Source: Candidatus Geothermarchaeota archaeon
Lineage (GTDB): Archaea > Thermoproteota > Nitrososphaeria > Geothermarchaeales > JDFR-13
Reading direction: 5' to 3'
Length of the DNA: 46,533 nt
NCBI GenBank assembly: GCA_015523725.1
Contig: WAJV01000087.1
Coordinates: 1 to 46,533 of the forward strand
In this document: piece after piece, positions 35,792-44,625 of the stretch
Numbering within the stretch: position 1 is the stretch's first letter
Layout of the letters: each line of letters begins with the position of its first letter
Made by a program: the position numbers and the translations under genes
The notes under the pieces: generated by a model
Told to the model about the DNA's origin: nothing
Database searches by the model: none
Seen by the model: only the letters and a program-made list of their open reading frames with translations

Positions 35792-35878
35792 GGGCCCGTG
35801 GCCTAGCCTGGATAGGGCGCCGGCCTGCGGAGTAATGTAGAGAGCCGGAAGTCGTGGGTTCGAATCCCACCGGGCCCG
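35792..35878 (+). tRNA. tRNA-Arg (GCG) with a 12-nt intron
   Basis: Acceptor GGGCCCG pairs with CGGGCCC, with discriminator G. The D stem is GCCT/GGGC. The anticodon arm is CCGGC / CTGCGG...A / GCCGG with anticodon GCG. The T arm is GTGGG TTCGAAT CCCAC. Twelve bases, AGTAATGTAGAG (35831-35842), interrupt the loop after position 37. Removing them restores a normal 75-base tRNA. This is near the lower size limit for archaeal tRNA introns. A TATA-like GTATTTTATA lies near 35771-35780. Confidence 0.93.
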
Positions 35879-36247
35879 CTCAATTATTTTATTTAATTAA
35901 ATAGTAAAAAAACAATATAATTGAATTAATTAAAAATAGTAAATCGGTTATGGATAGATCTCAAAATTATTCATACATATCTTTATTTTAATTTTATAAT
36001 ATAATCTTTTACATACATCGAATACGAAATAGCTATGATATTTATACTATATGTATAGAAATTTTCTGATATGACTATTAATAGTTAACTATGATCATTC
36101 GCATTATTTATAGCATTCTCAATAAAATGACCTAATCTCTTGTATCTAAATAAAATTATTTATATTAAAAAAATTTATAGACGCCATAAAAATACCTCAG
36201 CTTCGCATTAATCGATTAATAACCATATCTATTTGATCTTATAATCT
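35879..36247. other. AT-rich intergenic gap after tRNA-Arg
   Basis: About 370 bases without a supported gene. It is very AT-rich and has runs of A and T, which may serve as terminators for the tRNA on one side and the pilus operon on the other. It holds one perfect 14-base palindrome, ATTAATCGATTAAT, at 36207-36220. I found no start codon with a ribosome site and a coding-like frame, and no copy of the tRNA 3' end that would mark an integrated element. Confidence 0.6.
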
Positions 36248-36667
36248 CTATCTCCTAATAAATACCCTCTCTAAGATAAATATTTCTTCTAAATAGCGCA
36301 AAATATTGGTAAGCTCTCCAAGATTACTTATGTAAAAAAGGTGAGACTTAGATGGTTTATCACTTGCTCCAAACCTCTTGATAGAAGATAGGCATCTAGC
36401 TAGGAGCCTCGCTAATTCAACTTCTCCACCATCCAAACCATGAATAATGTATCCATCAACAGCTGGATAATAACGAGTCAAATAATCTATATGCCATCTA
36501 ACCCTCTTCCTCTTTGTAAAATGCCTCTTAATCCGTAAATATGGATTCCTCCCCCCAGACCCAACATAAATATAATAACCCCTCTTAAACAATATTTTAC
36601 CTAATGCTCCGACCTCTATCAACGAGTCTTTAGGCACAAATATAATGACAATATACGCTGGATACAT
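36248..36667 (-). CDS. GIY-YIG nuclease-fold protein (DUF123)
   Basis: 139 residues of the DUF123 / Uri-type GIY-YIG group. GYYIYVGSGGR is the GIY-YIG core, LRIKRHF supplies the catalytic arginine, VRWHIDYL is the group signature, and GGEVELARLL holds the metal glutamate. The cysteine usual before that glutamate is missing. Expected activity is DNA cutting or repair, but it is not clear why it sits at the end of a pilus operon. The start is ATG 36667 (GTG 36670 is adjacent), six bases after the membrane platform gene. Confidence 0.85.
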   Translation of the reverse strand: MYPAYIVIIFVPKDSLIEVGALGKILFKRGYYIYVGSGGRNPYLRIKRHFTKRKRVRWHIDYLTRYYPAVDGYIIHGLDGGEVELARLLARCLSSIKRFGASDKPSKSHLFYISNLGELTNILRYLEEIFILERVFIRR

Positions 36668-36673
36668 CACTGG

Positions 36674-38311
36674 TCAAAATGGGAATATTCTTAAACTAAT
36701 TATATATGCTAATAATAAAATTAGGGTAGGATATGTATAGTGAATATCGTTATGGATGGACTTCGATATAAGTAAGCCAGATACCAAGATACTCTCCAAA
36801 TAAATTAACTTATACAATGTTGCAGCATCCTTAAATACATTCAACATCAGGCTATACGCGGGTATTGTCTGCCCACCTGATTGAGTAAATATTGTCTCCA
36901 GTATCCAGAAGTTATAGAAGCCTAGGAACACAATCATTACACCAGTTACCAGGGGAAGTAATGCGGATGAAAACTTATTTCTTTTTAGACGCATATACTG
37001 CTCACTAAGCTTCCTCAAAAATATAATCTCCTTTAACCCACCACCCATATCTGATATATAAGTAATCAGTCTTATGGAGAGTTTCGCGAGCCTAGAGTAT
37101 ATAGGAATATTAATTAAAGACCACCTATCACCAAATTCGAAATAATGCTTCATCCTACCGACGATATTCTTAAAGGATCTCCCGAAGCCGTTAACCTCTA
37201 TCCTAGCCAAAGCCTCCCTAATAGAGAAGCCGTTCCGCATCATATCCTCCAGATTAAACAAAAAATTCGACAAATCCCTATCAATAGACCTCTCTAAAAA
37301 CCAGGCATACAACGATTTAATCGATGGATAAATAATTAAAACAACAATTGAGTAGGCAAATACCTCAAAATAATCTAGGGAGAAAACACCATAGTAATTG
37401 AGTAGATAAATTAAACTCGATAAACAGATTGTAAATAATAAGATCCTACTATTAAATGTTAGCCCAGCATCCACTGGCAACCTATACAAACTTCTATCCA
37501 AATAAATATATATAATATACCCCGCAACAGGAATCAATATAGCGAGGATTAGAAAAATATCGGATACCAAATCAGAAGAAGCTATACTAATAACAGACAT
37601 TATTATAGCGGGAGACAATCCGAAGAGCAACAATATAACCTCCAGTCTACCAACCATATTCCTCCAATTATTCTCCCAATTTGTGCTAATATCCAGATAT
37701 AGATTCTCTAGAGCATTCTCCAAAAACTTACTAACCTCGCCACTGTAAGCCCTAACTCTAACCAAGTCCCTAACAAAATATTTAAACATCGATTCCTTAA
37801 ATCTCTCCAAAGATGAAAACAATATGTTATCCAATGAAGATTCAGATAATTCATAATCAATTACCCAACGCCCTAGGATGCGGCTAGTATATCTAAGCAA
37901 GTCACCAAACTTATTAACAACCAGGTGAAAGAAATTATACATATTTATTCTCGATGACACAGCATACAACAATAAGAAAATTGGATACTCAAGATTCAAT
38001 GAATTATTGGCATCACTCTCCAAGCCCAACAGATATACATTAAGAACAACCGATGTAAAAAGATACGCCACGGGCAGAGAGAAAAAATGATAATAAATAG
38101 GGAGATCAAGATAATAGATTAAATATGTAAATATAATGGAGAATAAGAATATGGAGGAGATAAATAAAATCGATAATCTATTCCTAATAGATACACCACT
38201 CATCCAAGGAACAGCATCCTCAGGACGTTTATATAGAATTAGAACTCTCTCGATAAATTGATAAAGGGATTCCATCCTAATACTTAAACGATATTTCCCG
38301 GAAAATACCAT
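36674..38311 (-). CDS. Type IV pilus/archaellum-like membrane platform protein (TadC/FlaJ family)
   Basis: 545 residues with two T2SF-like halves. Each half has a cytoplasmic helical part followed by clustered membrane helices, about eight to nine in total. FNLEDMMRNGFSIREALARI is the typical conserved segment of the second T2SF domain. It anchors the ATPase and assembles pilin subunits at the membrane. The track start at 38389 lies in the ATPase gene; ATG 38311 comes right after the ATPase stop. Downstream is the GIY-YIG gene. Confidence 0.85.
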   Translation of the reverse strand: MVFSGKYRLSIRMESLYQFIERVLILYKRPEDAVPWMSGVSIRNRLSILFISSIFLFSIIFTYLIYYLDLPIYYHFFSLPVAYLFTSVVLNVYLLGLESDANNSLNLEYPIFLLLYAVSSRINMYNFFHLVVNKFGDLLRYTSRILGRWVIDYELSESSLDNILFSSLERFKESMFKYFVRDLVRVRAYSGEVSKFLENALENLYLDISTNWENNWRNMVGRLEVILLLFGLSPAIIMSVISIASSDLVSDIFLILAILIPVAGYIIYIYLDRSLYRLPVDAGLTFNSRILLFTICLSSLIYLLNYYGVFSLDYFEVFAYSIVVLIIYPSIKSLYAWFLERSIDRDLSNFLFNLEDMMRNGFSIREALARIEVNGFGRSFKNIVGRMKHYFEFGDRWSLINIPIYSRLAKLSIRLITYISDMGGGLKEIIFLRKLSEQYMRLKRNKFSSALLPLVTGVMIVFLGFYNFWILETIFTQSGGQTIPAYSLMLNVFKDAATLYKLIYLESILVSGLLISKSIHNDIHYTYPTLILLLAYIISLRIFPF

Positions 38312-38312
38312 T

Positions 38313-39770
38313 CTACGAGACACTTCTAAGCACCCAATATCCCTCACGGTACTCATAATGCCCATCATAATATAAACGCACTCTATCAATGAACTCAGGG
38401 GGAGAGGAGGCCCCTAGTCTAACCAGATAACTAAGGAAGGATTCATGTCTCAAAACCCTCGATAAATCAATATCAGAAATAGCATGATTATCATTGATAG
38501 TCTCACCATTCCTAGACTCATATATTGGCCGCCAACCACCTAATTGACGCAAAATCTTCACAACCCTCCTAATAGGCCGACCCCCAACCCTATGATAGTT
38601 AACGACCACAACAGTATCTATTAACTTCAGCATCTCTCTATCAACCGATATCGGCTTAGCCGATAAACGAGCCATCAACTCATCTATATTCGATGCATGG
38701 AACGTTGTTAAACAACCATGTCCAGTCGCTGCTCCTTGAAAAATCAGTCTAGCCTCCTCCCCTCTACTCTCACCTAACAATATATAGTCAGCCCGCTCCC
38801 TCAAAGCAATCCTGACCAAGTCAAATATAGTATAATCTTTGGCATAACTCCCTTCCCTAGTAATCAAGGGCTTCCAACTTGGGTGATAGGGCAGATGAAG
38901 CTCCTGAATATCCTCAATAGATATAACCTTATAATTAGGATGTATCAAGTTAGCCAATGCATTCAATAAAGTAGTCTTACCTGAACCAGAAGGACCAATA
39001 ATAAAGATGAACTTCTTAAGTTCAACAAGTCTCCAAAGAACAGCAGCAGCCCATGGTAAAATAAATCCACGCTGAATCAACTCAATCAAGGTATATGGTT
39101 TAGACCTAAACTTCCTGATAGTGAAATTACTCCCCATGGGCGATAATTCACGCCTATATAATGCAGTTACCCGATACCCCTCCGGTAAAATACCCTCAAG
39201 CACAGGGTTTATAAGACTAATATTCTTACCAGTCCTAAAAGCAAACTTGTGAAGCAATCGCTCCAAATCAGCCTCACTCAAAACAATATTAGTCCTAACC
39301 CAACCCCTATCATTAAACCTTTTATGCCAAATCCTAACCGGACTACCTGGAGATATACATGAAATATCCTCTACAAAATCATCCGCCATAAGAAACGTCA
39401 GCAAACCATAACCCAAATAATTTAATACCAAATAGTACTTAACAACCTCCCTTAAACTCTTCAACCTAATCCTCTCATCCTCACTCCCAGATGAAGCCAA
39501 ATCATCCAACTTGGCCAAGATAGTCTCGATAGGATTCCTCAAAAAATCATTAGAGTAGCCAATACGCCTCTTTAGATACTCAATTAAGGACTTTGCCTCA
39601 ACCAAGACATCTTCATCAAATGGTTGAATAATTTGATAAACATACTCACCATCACCAAATAATATCTCAACTTGGGCTGAGGCCTCATAATCCCTACCCA
39701 GATAATTTAATTCAGCAACCACACTATAGGAATCAACCCTCTCAAAAACGTCTTCCAATGCCACTCTCAA
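38313..39770 (-). CDS. Type II/IV secretion system ATPase (PilB/VirB11/ArlI family)
   Basis: About 485 residues. It is a hexameric ATPase that drives pilus assembly. The N-terminal domain covers about 1-240. Walker A is GPSGSGKTT near 260, the Asp box is ISIEDIQEL, Walker B is the ADYILLGESRGEEA stretch and the His box is GHGCLTTFHASN. The start is TTG 39770, overlapping the upstream stop (TTGA), or GTG 39764, which has GGTGG six bases upstream. It follows the large pilin-like gene and precedes the TadC/FlaJ gene. Confidence 0.93.
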   Translation of the reverse strand: MRVALEDVFERVDSYSVVAELNYLGRDYEASAQVEILFGDGEYVYQIIQPFDEDVLVEAKSLIEYLKRRIGYSNDFLRNPIETILAKLDDLASSGSEDERIRLKSLREVVKYYLVLNYLGYGLLTFLMADDFVEDISCISPGSPVRIWHKRFNDRGWVRTNIVLSEADLERLLHKFAFRTGKNISLINPVLEGILPEGYRVTALYRRELSPMGSNFTIRKFRSKPYTLIELIQRGFILPWAAAVLWRLVELKKFIFIIGPSGSGKTTLLNALANLIHPNYKVISIEDIQELHLPYHPSWKPLITREGSYAKDYTIFDLVRIALRERADYILLGESRGEEARLIFQGAATGHGCLTTFHASNIDELMARLSAKPISVDREMLKLIDTVVVVNYHRVGGRPIRRVVKILRQLGGWRPIYESRNGETINDNHAISDIDLSRVLRHESFLSYLVRLGASSPPEFIDRVRLYYDGHYEYREGYWVLRSVS

Positions 39771-42052
39771 CCACCCACCCTACTAAGATTAAAAACCCTA
39801 ATCCAGACACTCCCTCCCCACTCAATCATGACGAGAAAATCACCATATATATTAAGTGAATAAGCTAAATCACTCGATGAGTCCGTAATCCAGTCGAGCC
39901 TCCTATAACCAGTTCCATCATTCATATACAGACCCGGATATCCACGAATAAAACCTATGTTAGGCGGCCTCTCAACCCAATGAAAACCAATCAACAGCCA
40001 ATAATCATAACTTAAAATACCAGGATAGTCATCCGGGTCTACAACTATCACTGACTTATTCAAACCAAACCAATAATGCCCACTAAAAAACGTATTATTA
40101 AACACAACTATATCACTGGAGTGAATATAGTCTGTGTAATGATGATAAGGTAGCTCAGTAAATCTCGGCTTAAGTGGGCCAATATAAGTTATACTCCTGC
40201 CACCACCTGCAAATAGAACTTCTTGAACATATAAGCCTGCCATAACTTGATACTTTGGCCAATCAGGTAGGGGAACATACAAGTCATAAATTATATTCGA
40301 ATATAATATCATTGACAAGCTAAAATTAGCAGTAGGCATCGGTATACTAAGATATATTGATTCATTCCCTCTAACAAGATGGTCTCCCCACTCATCAATA
40401 AATAAAAACTCGATAGAGTTGCTGGAGTCCCTCCTAAAACCAATTAACCCATAAAGCCAAGTATAGCTTGGATATTCAACATAATTTCTCTTTACATAAC
40501 TAGCCGCATAATAATAATGATAGGGTTCGCCACCATAAGGCGAATTATAGACCTCCAATATACTTAGATTCAATAACCAACCAATCGGAAATATACTGTT
40601 TTTACCCTCACCATGAACACCTACAATCGATAAATTAAAATAATAACTAACATAACTGGACTCAAACACTATTGAGAAATTAAAATTCTCACTATAGGGA
40701 AAATATAAAGCCTTCTTATTAAACACAAGAAACCTAAACCAAGTTATTTTACCGGAGCCTAATACATCACTAGCCCTATAATTAAGAAAACCAGTTAAAC
40801 TCGTGGAAACAGGATTACTCGACTCATTCTGCCAAGCATAAATTGCTATAGGGCCGACCCAGGCCTCAGGAAGGTCTCCACTATATTGATTCAATATATA
40901 TTTATGGAAGATCTTTAGATTATCCGCATATCCAAGGACCAAGTCACCTGAATAAGACCACCCACTCAAAACATCTCTTCTTAAAAATTTCTTTCCAATG
41001 ACACCAAAGTATTTGGGAGAATAAAGAGAGTGGCCCTTATAATCCCCATATCTTTCTAATATTAGTGTATATAGCAGCTCCCCATCATCGATAACCATAT
41101 ACAACCTATTATTAACCAATCTAATACTCCTAAATACCAACTCAGCTGGATCATGATAGAATTTTAAATAAATGGCTTGTTTAAATGAGTCACTCACTAC
41201 TAGGAATGAGGTTATATAACTTCCATTACCCAGTGAAGTATAATTACCTAAGAACCAGAACTCATCACCAACACACTCTAAAAACAAGCTAGAATTATAC
41301 CTTAAAATAGTCCCATTCGAGAAATAAATCACGTAATTATATGGCTCTTTAAATATCAAGTAATCTAAACCCAATCCATAAATAGTTCCAGATACCAAAT
41401 CAAGAAATCTACCATCGAGAAATAATAGACCACTACGCCCTAAATACTCCAATCTACCGTCTAGAGATTGTAATATATAGTCCCCGCTATGAACAACCGA
41501 TAAATTATCCATATATAACTGTATCCACTCACCACCCAGAACCAATAGGAGTGTATATGGCGGAATGTAATCCATAGTAAATGAGTTATCCCTAAAACCA
41601 ATCGAGTCATTGATAATCAAGAAACCGCTATTCGAGGCCCTTGAGACATTAGATTTCTTAACTACAGGTATAAAGTTTCCGAGGCCAGTAACTAGATAGA
41701 GATAAGTAAACACAGATTCATTACTTATTAATATGGACTTTGACTCACCACCCTCCAATACAATACCCAACTTCCTAATATCAACAATATCATCATTATA
41801 GAATAATAATAGATACTTCAACTGTGTAGCAAATGAGGCGTGACTAACTACAGTAATATTTAGACCAAAGGATGTCTCGGAGTAACTTGCATCCAAAAAT
41901 TCGGAGCCCTTCCTGATAGCCTCCAAATCCTTATCGGCCTCACTCCTAATAACAGAGGAATTCAATCTAGAAGCATAATAAAGAGTAGCTATAGATGTAG
42001 ACAATAATGTCACGATTATAATAGCACCCAATACAGAAGATACTCCCCTCAT
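39767..42052 (-). CDS. Large (761 aa) surface protein with pilin-like N-terminus
   Basis: The N-terminus MRGVSSVLGAIIIVTLLSTS looks like an archaeal class III (prepilin) signal: a short charged head, cleavage after RG, and a hydrophobic helix that can pack in a pilus core. The rest, about 720 residues, is rich in beta strands, tyrosine, tryptophan and glycine, with more than a dozen N-x-S/T sequons, so it is probably glycosylated and exposed. I recognise no domain. ATGA overlaps the upstream pilin-like gene and the stop overlaps the ATPase start. A role as tip adhesin or minor pilin is inferred from context; ordinary archaeal pilins are 100-200 residues. Confidence 0.78.
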   Translation of the reverse strand: MRGVSSVLGAIIIVTLLSTSIATLYYASRLNSSVIRSEADKDLEAIRKGSEFLDASYSETSFGLNITVVSHASFATQLKYLLLFYNDDIVDIRKLGIVLEGGESKSILISNESVFTYLYLVTGLGNFIPVVKKSNVSRASNSGFLIINDSIGFRDNSFTMDYIPPYTLLLVLGGEWIQLYMDNLSVVHSGDYILQSLDGRLEYLGRSGLLFLDGRFLDLVSGTIYGLGLDYLIFKEPYNYVIYFSNGTILRYNSSLFLECVGDEFWFLGNYTSLGNGSYITSFLVVSDSFKQAIYLKFYHDPAELVFRSIRLVNNRLYMVIDDGELLYTLILERYGDYKGHSLYSPKYFGVIGKKFLRRDVLSGWSYSGDLVLGYADNLKIFHKYILNQYSGDLPEAWVGPIAIYAWQNESSNPVSTSLTGFLNYRASDVLGSGKITWFRFLVFNKKALYFPYSENFNFSIVFESSYVSYYFNLSIVGVHGEGKNSIFPIGWLLNLSILEVYNSPYGGEPYHYYYAASYVKRNYVEYPSYTWLYGLIGFRRDSSNSIEFLFIDEWGDHLVRGNESIYLSIPMPTANFSLSMILYSNIIYDLYVPLPDWPKYQVMAGLYVQEVLFAGGGRSITYIGPLKPRFTELPYHHYTDYIHSSDIVVFNNTFFSGHYWFGLNKSVIVVDPDDYPGILSYDYWLLIGFHWVERPPNIGFIRGYPGLYMNDGTGYRRLDWITDSSSDLAYSLNIYGDFLVMIEWGGSVWIRVFNLSRVGG

Positions 42053-42474
42053 CCAACACCACCAAGATCGATTGAGTATGGAGTGTCATTCAAGAAGAAA
42101 GTTAAATAACTTGAAACTGGTTCATCGAAATAGATTAGAGCAAAATTATTGGAGTCTATTAATCTACTTGGAATCCAAGAACCGTTAAAAACAAATATAC
42201 TTATATTCCTAGGCACTCCATCCACATAAACCTTATCTAAATATAGCGTCGACTCACCATAGTTATATATAATAATTTTATATGGCGAAATCCTCTTGAT
42301 ACCTATCTTAATCATACCTTCTTGAACCGATTCAGACAATGATTCACTAGCCATATTTAGCCCTACCTGACTCTCTGAATGATAAGTGGAGTAGATTAAC
42401 GGAAATAAGGATATTAAGATAAATAGTAGTATCAATGCGGAGACCATATTAGAGAAGCCCTTCATAAAACTCAC
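42049..42474 (-). CDS. Pilin-like protein
   Basis: 141 residues. The prepilin-type start is SFMKG followed by FSNMVSALILLFILISLF, with cleavage expected after KG. The remainder is a small beta-rich domain (YKIIIYNYGESTLYLDKVYVDG onward) similar in layout to archaeal minor pilins and flagellin-like FlaF/FlaG. It starts with GTG 42474 overlapping the upstream stop (GTGA) or ATG 42465, and overlaps the 761-residue gene by four bases. Confidence 0.78.
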   Translation of the reverse strand: MSFMKGFSNMVSALILLFILISLFPLIYSTYHSESQVGLNMASESLSESVQEGMIKIGIKRISPYKIIIYNYGESTLYLDKVYVDGVPRNISIFVFNGSWIPSRLIDSNNFALIYFDEPVSSYLTFFLNDTPYSIDLGGVG

Positions 42475-42869
42475 TGCATCGGCAGTCGATACTTTATTAC
42501 AGAGCCATCGGCCAGTCTAACAACGATATCAATCAGCTGACCAGTAACCAATTGTCCACTCGAAGTAACTTTAAATGCCACCGACTTCCCCGGCTCAATC
42601 CTAACCATAGTATTATTGACACCAACTTGGGAGACTCCACTATATACCTCCACAGCAGATACATTAACCGGAGCATTACCTGCATTCTTAAGGGTAATGA
42701 TTATGTTCGATGGACCTATTAAATATGCACCCGATGCAATGACCTGACTCGACGTACCCCAATTCCCTAGAAGCCCAGCTGCACCACTGTACATTAATAC
42801 ACCCACCGCCGAGACCAATGCAACCATAATAACTACTTGTAAAAAATGTGATACACCCGGCCTCAACAC
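42471..42869 (-). CDS. Major pilin candidate
   Basis: 132 residues and the first gene of the operon, which often is the major subunit. The N-terminus LRPG then VSHFLQVVIMVALVSAVGVL fits a class III signal with cleavage after PG. The C-terminal part is a single beta sandwich with NIIITLKNAGNAPVNVSAVEV, as in archaeal flagellin/pilin domains. It starts with GTG 42869; GGTGGTG lies about 12 bases upstream and a TATA-like element farther up. Confidence 0.8.
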   Translation of the reverse strand: MLRPGVSHFLQVVIMVALVSAVGVLMYSGAAGLLGNWGTSSQVIASGAYLIGPSNIIITLKNAGNAPVNVSAVEVYSGVSQVGVNNTMVRIEPGKSVAFKVTSSGQLVTGQLIDIVVRLADGSVIKYRLPMQ

Positions 42870-42897
42870 CGCATAATCACCACCAATTCAATTGCGG

Positions 42898-42910
42898 ATT
42901 TATTTTTAAA
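42898..42910 (-). promoter_or_regulatory. TATA-like element for the pilus operon
   Basis: On the minus strand the stretch reads TTTAAAAATAAAT, centred about 35 bases before GTG 42869. It lies in the short region shared with the divergent DUF763 gene, so the two promoters may influence each other. Confidence 0.45.
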
Positions 42911-42942
42911 CCCGTGAATAACATTTTTCAATATTGGGTAGC

Positions 42943-44088
42943 ATGGTTGGAATAGCATACCTCCCCCTACACAGGGGAAAAGCGCCTAAATGGTTATTCC
43001 AGAGAATGGTGAAATTAGGTAGAATAGTAGTCAATTCAATAGTAGACCTCTATGGACAAAATGAATTGATAGAAAGGCTTGCCAACCCAATATATTTCCA
43101 GAGCTTCGGATGCCTCCTAGGATACGACTGGCATTCATCGGGAGTAACCACCGTAATGACCGGGGTGCTCCAGAAGGCACTGGAGTCAAACGACATAGGT
43201 GTATATATAGTTGGGGGTAAAGGTAGGAGGGGAAGGGGAGTACCCGATGAATTAAGAAATAGATTCGGTGAATACTTTCCAAGCGGCTGGATAGACAAGT
43301 TAATAAACTATAGTAGACTATCCGCAAAGATAGATACCGTATTACTACAGGATAACTATAGTATATATCACCATGCACTACTATTTACAGAGAAGGGTAG
43401 ATGGCTAATAATTCAACAGGGAATGAATCCACATCTAAAACTAGCGAGGAGATATCATATTAAAGATAAGCTATTAACAAGGGACATAGACTATATAACT
43501 GAACCACATGAGGGAATCTCAGGATCTAGAAGAGAAAAGATAGTACTAGACCTCACAAACAGAAAAAGTCTAGAAAATAAAAAGATAATGTTAGACATCA
43601 TACGAGAAAATAGATTGAGGAGGGACTGGGAAAAACTAATCAAAGCAATTAAGAAAGACACACTTTATAAATGGATAGAGAAAGAAAATGTAGAGACCAA
43701 TATAAAAAACATAGAACAAGAAAACATCTTAATAATGCCTAGAACACTAAACTGGAAAATAGTTAGAAAAATATATGACTACCAGCCAAGAAACATAAAT
43801 GAACTCCTACTACTAAAAGGCGTAGGAGGAAAAACAGTGAGAGCAATATCACTAGTAGCCCAATTCATATACGGAGCAGAATCATCCTACAAAGACCCAA
43901 TAAGATACACATTCACAACAGGCGGCAAAGATGGGGTCCCGTATCCAGTCGATAGAAAAGTATATGACGAGCTGATCGACTTCTATAAGTCGGTACTTGA
44001 ACATGGTGAGCTTGACAGAAATAAGAAGAAGGAATTGATTATGAAATTGTCTGAAATTTATCGGCCGTTAAGTAATTCTATTTTATAA
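42943..44088 (+). CDS. DUF763 family protein
   Basis: 381 residues of the DUF763 (COG1415) family. The signature IAYLPLHRGKAPKWLFQRMV is at the start, followed by GCLLGYDWHSSGVTTVMTG, YIVGGKGRRGRGVPDELR and, later, LLLKGVGGKTVRAIS, which is a helix-hairpin-helix. The family is thought to act on DNA, but no reaction is known. The track begins at TTG 42934; ATG 42943 fits the family. It ends with a T-run. This is the last gene of the A/C-rich region before a compositional change. Confidence 0.9.
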   Translation: MVGIAYLPLHRGKAPKWLFQRMVKLGRIVVNSIVDLYGQNELIERLANPIYFQSFGCLLGYDWHSSGVTTVMTGVLQKALESNDIGVYIVGGKGRRGRGVPDELRNRFGEYFPSGWIDKLINYSRLSAKIDTVLLQDNYSIYHHALLFTEKGRWLIIQQGMNPHLKLARRYHIKDKLLTRDIDYITEPHEGISGSRREKIVLDLTNRKSLENKKIMLDIIRENRLRRDWEKLIKAIKKDTLYKWIEKENVETNIKNIEQENILIMPRTLNWKIVRKIYDYQPRNINELLLLKGVGGKTVRAISLVAQFIYGAESSYKDPIRYTFTTGGKDGVPYPVDRKVYDELIDFYKSVLEHGELDRNKKKELIMKLSEIYRPLSNSIL

Positions 44089-44114
44089 TTTTTTTCCGGT
44101 GTTAATTGTTTTTT
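44089..44114 (+). terminator. T-rich transcription terminator
   Basis: Seven T bases directly after the DUF763 stop and a second run of six T bases (44109-44114) are typical of archaeal intrinsic termination, which needs no hairpin. The next gene starts at 44117, so it would need a promoter of its own or some readthrough. Confidence 0.45.
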
Positions 44115-44116
44115 AG

Positions 44117-44404
44117 ATGAGAGTATATCTGTCGTATCCTATTATTTTGTACAGGTGTAGTAAGGATTACATCCATTTATTAAGAACAATTTTCGGTGAG
44201 GATATAGAAATTGTTGATCCGTCTCAGTATGAAAATAGACATGGTAATATAAACTTTTATTTGAATTTAATTAAGGATGTTGATGCAGTGGTTTATGTAC
44301 CATTTTTGGGTTTCATAACTGCCGGTGTTTTGATGAAGTTATGTATGCTCTTCGTCGAAGAAAGAGAGTCTACAGATTATCTGGTAATAAGATACGTCAA
44401 ATAA
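44117..44404 (+). CDS. Small hypothetical protein (nucleoside deoxyribosyltransferase-like fold possible)
   Basis: 95 residues. A first strand RVYLSYPIIL, a helix, then DVDAVVYVPFLGFITAGVLMKL, which is similar in order to the nucleoside 2-deoxyribosyltransferase Rossmann-like fold (a D-x-V-x-x-x-P-FLG segment before the last helix). Catalytic residues cannot be judged. Codons are T-rich, unlike most other plus-strand genes here. Its 3' end overlaps the next ORF by 64 bases in another frame. Confidence 0.55.
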   Translation: MRVYLSYPIILYRCSKDYIHLLRTIFGEDIEIVDPSQYENRHGNINFYLNLIKDVDAVVYVPFLGFITAGVLMKLCMLFVEERESTDYLVIRYVK

Positions 44405-44625
44405 GAGATTATAAAGATATTAGGGAGGATTATCTTGATATAGAGGCTACTAGGGCTTTATATGATGCTCTAAAAACTGTAGACGAATATGTATTAGCTA
44501 ATGAACTTCATAATATAATGGAGGAGTATCTAGTTGATAGAAGGGAGGCGTTGAGAATATTTTATGAGCAAAAACTAGATAGTTATAGGAACACACTAAT
44601 AAATATGGATCCAAGTGAAAGATGA
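44341..44625 (+). CDS. Small helical hypothetical protein
   Basis: 94 residues. The first 20 overlap the previous gene in another frame and may not be translated, because no start codon occurs between 44404 and the methionine in ELHNIMEEYL. The rest is a charged helical protein (DIREDYLDIEATRALYDALK, then MEEYLVDRREALRIFYEQK). It ends at TGA in the same frame as the decayed nuclease that follows, so it could instead be the N-terminal part of that gene. Unrecognised. Confidence 0.4.
   Translation: MYALRRRKRVYRLSGNKIRQIRDYKDIREDYLDIEATRALYDALKTVDEYVLANELHNIMEEYLVDRREALRIFYEQKLDSYRNTLINMDPSER

Noticed and set aside
35879-36247. C/D-box small RNA in the gap after tRNA-Arg
   Set aside because: Single CTGA- and TGAT-like words occur, but no ordered C, D', C', D set with the right spacing was found.
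44623-44625. UGA readthrough or selenocysteine
   Set aside because: The second interruption of the same frame is TAA, and I see no sign of a selenocysteine element. Decay by point mutation is simpler.
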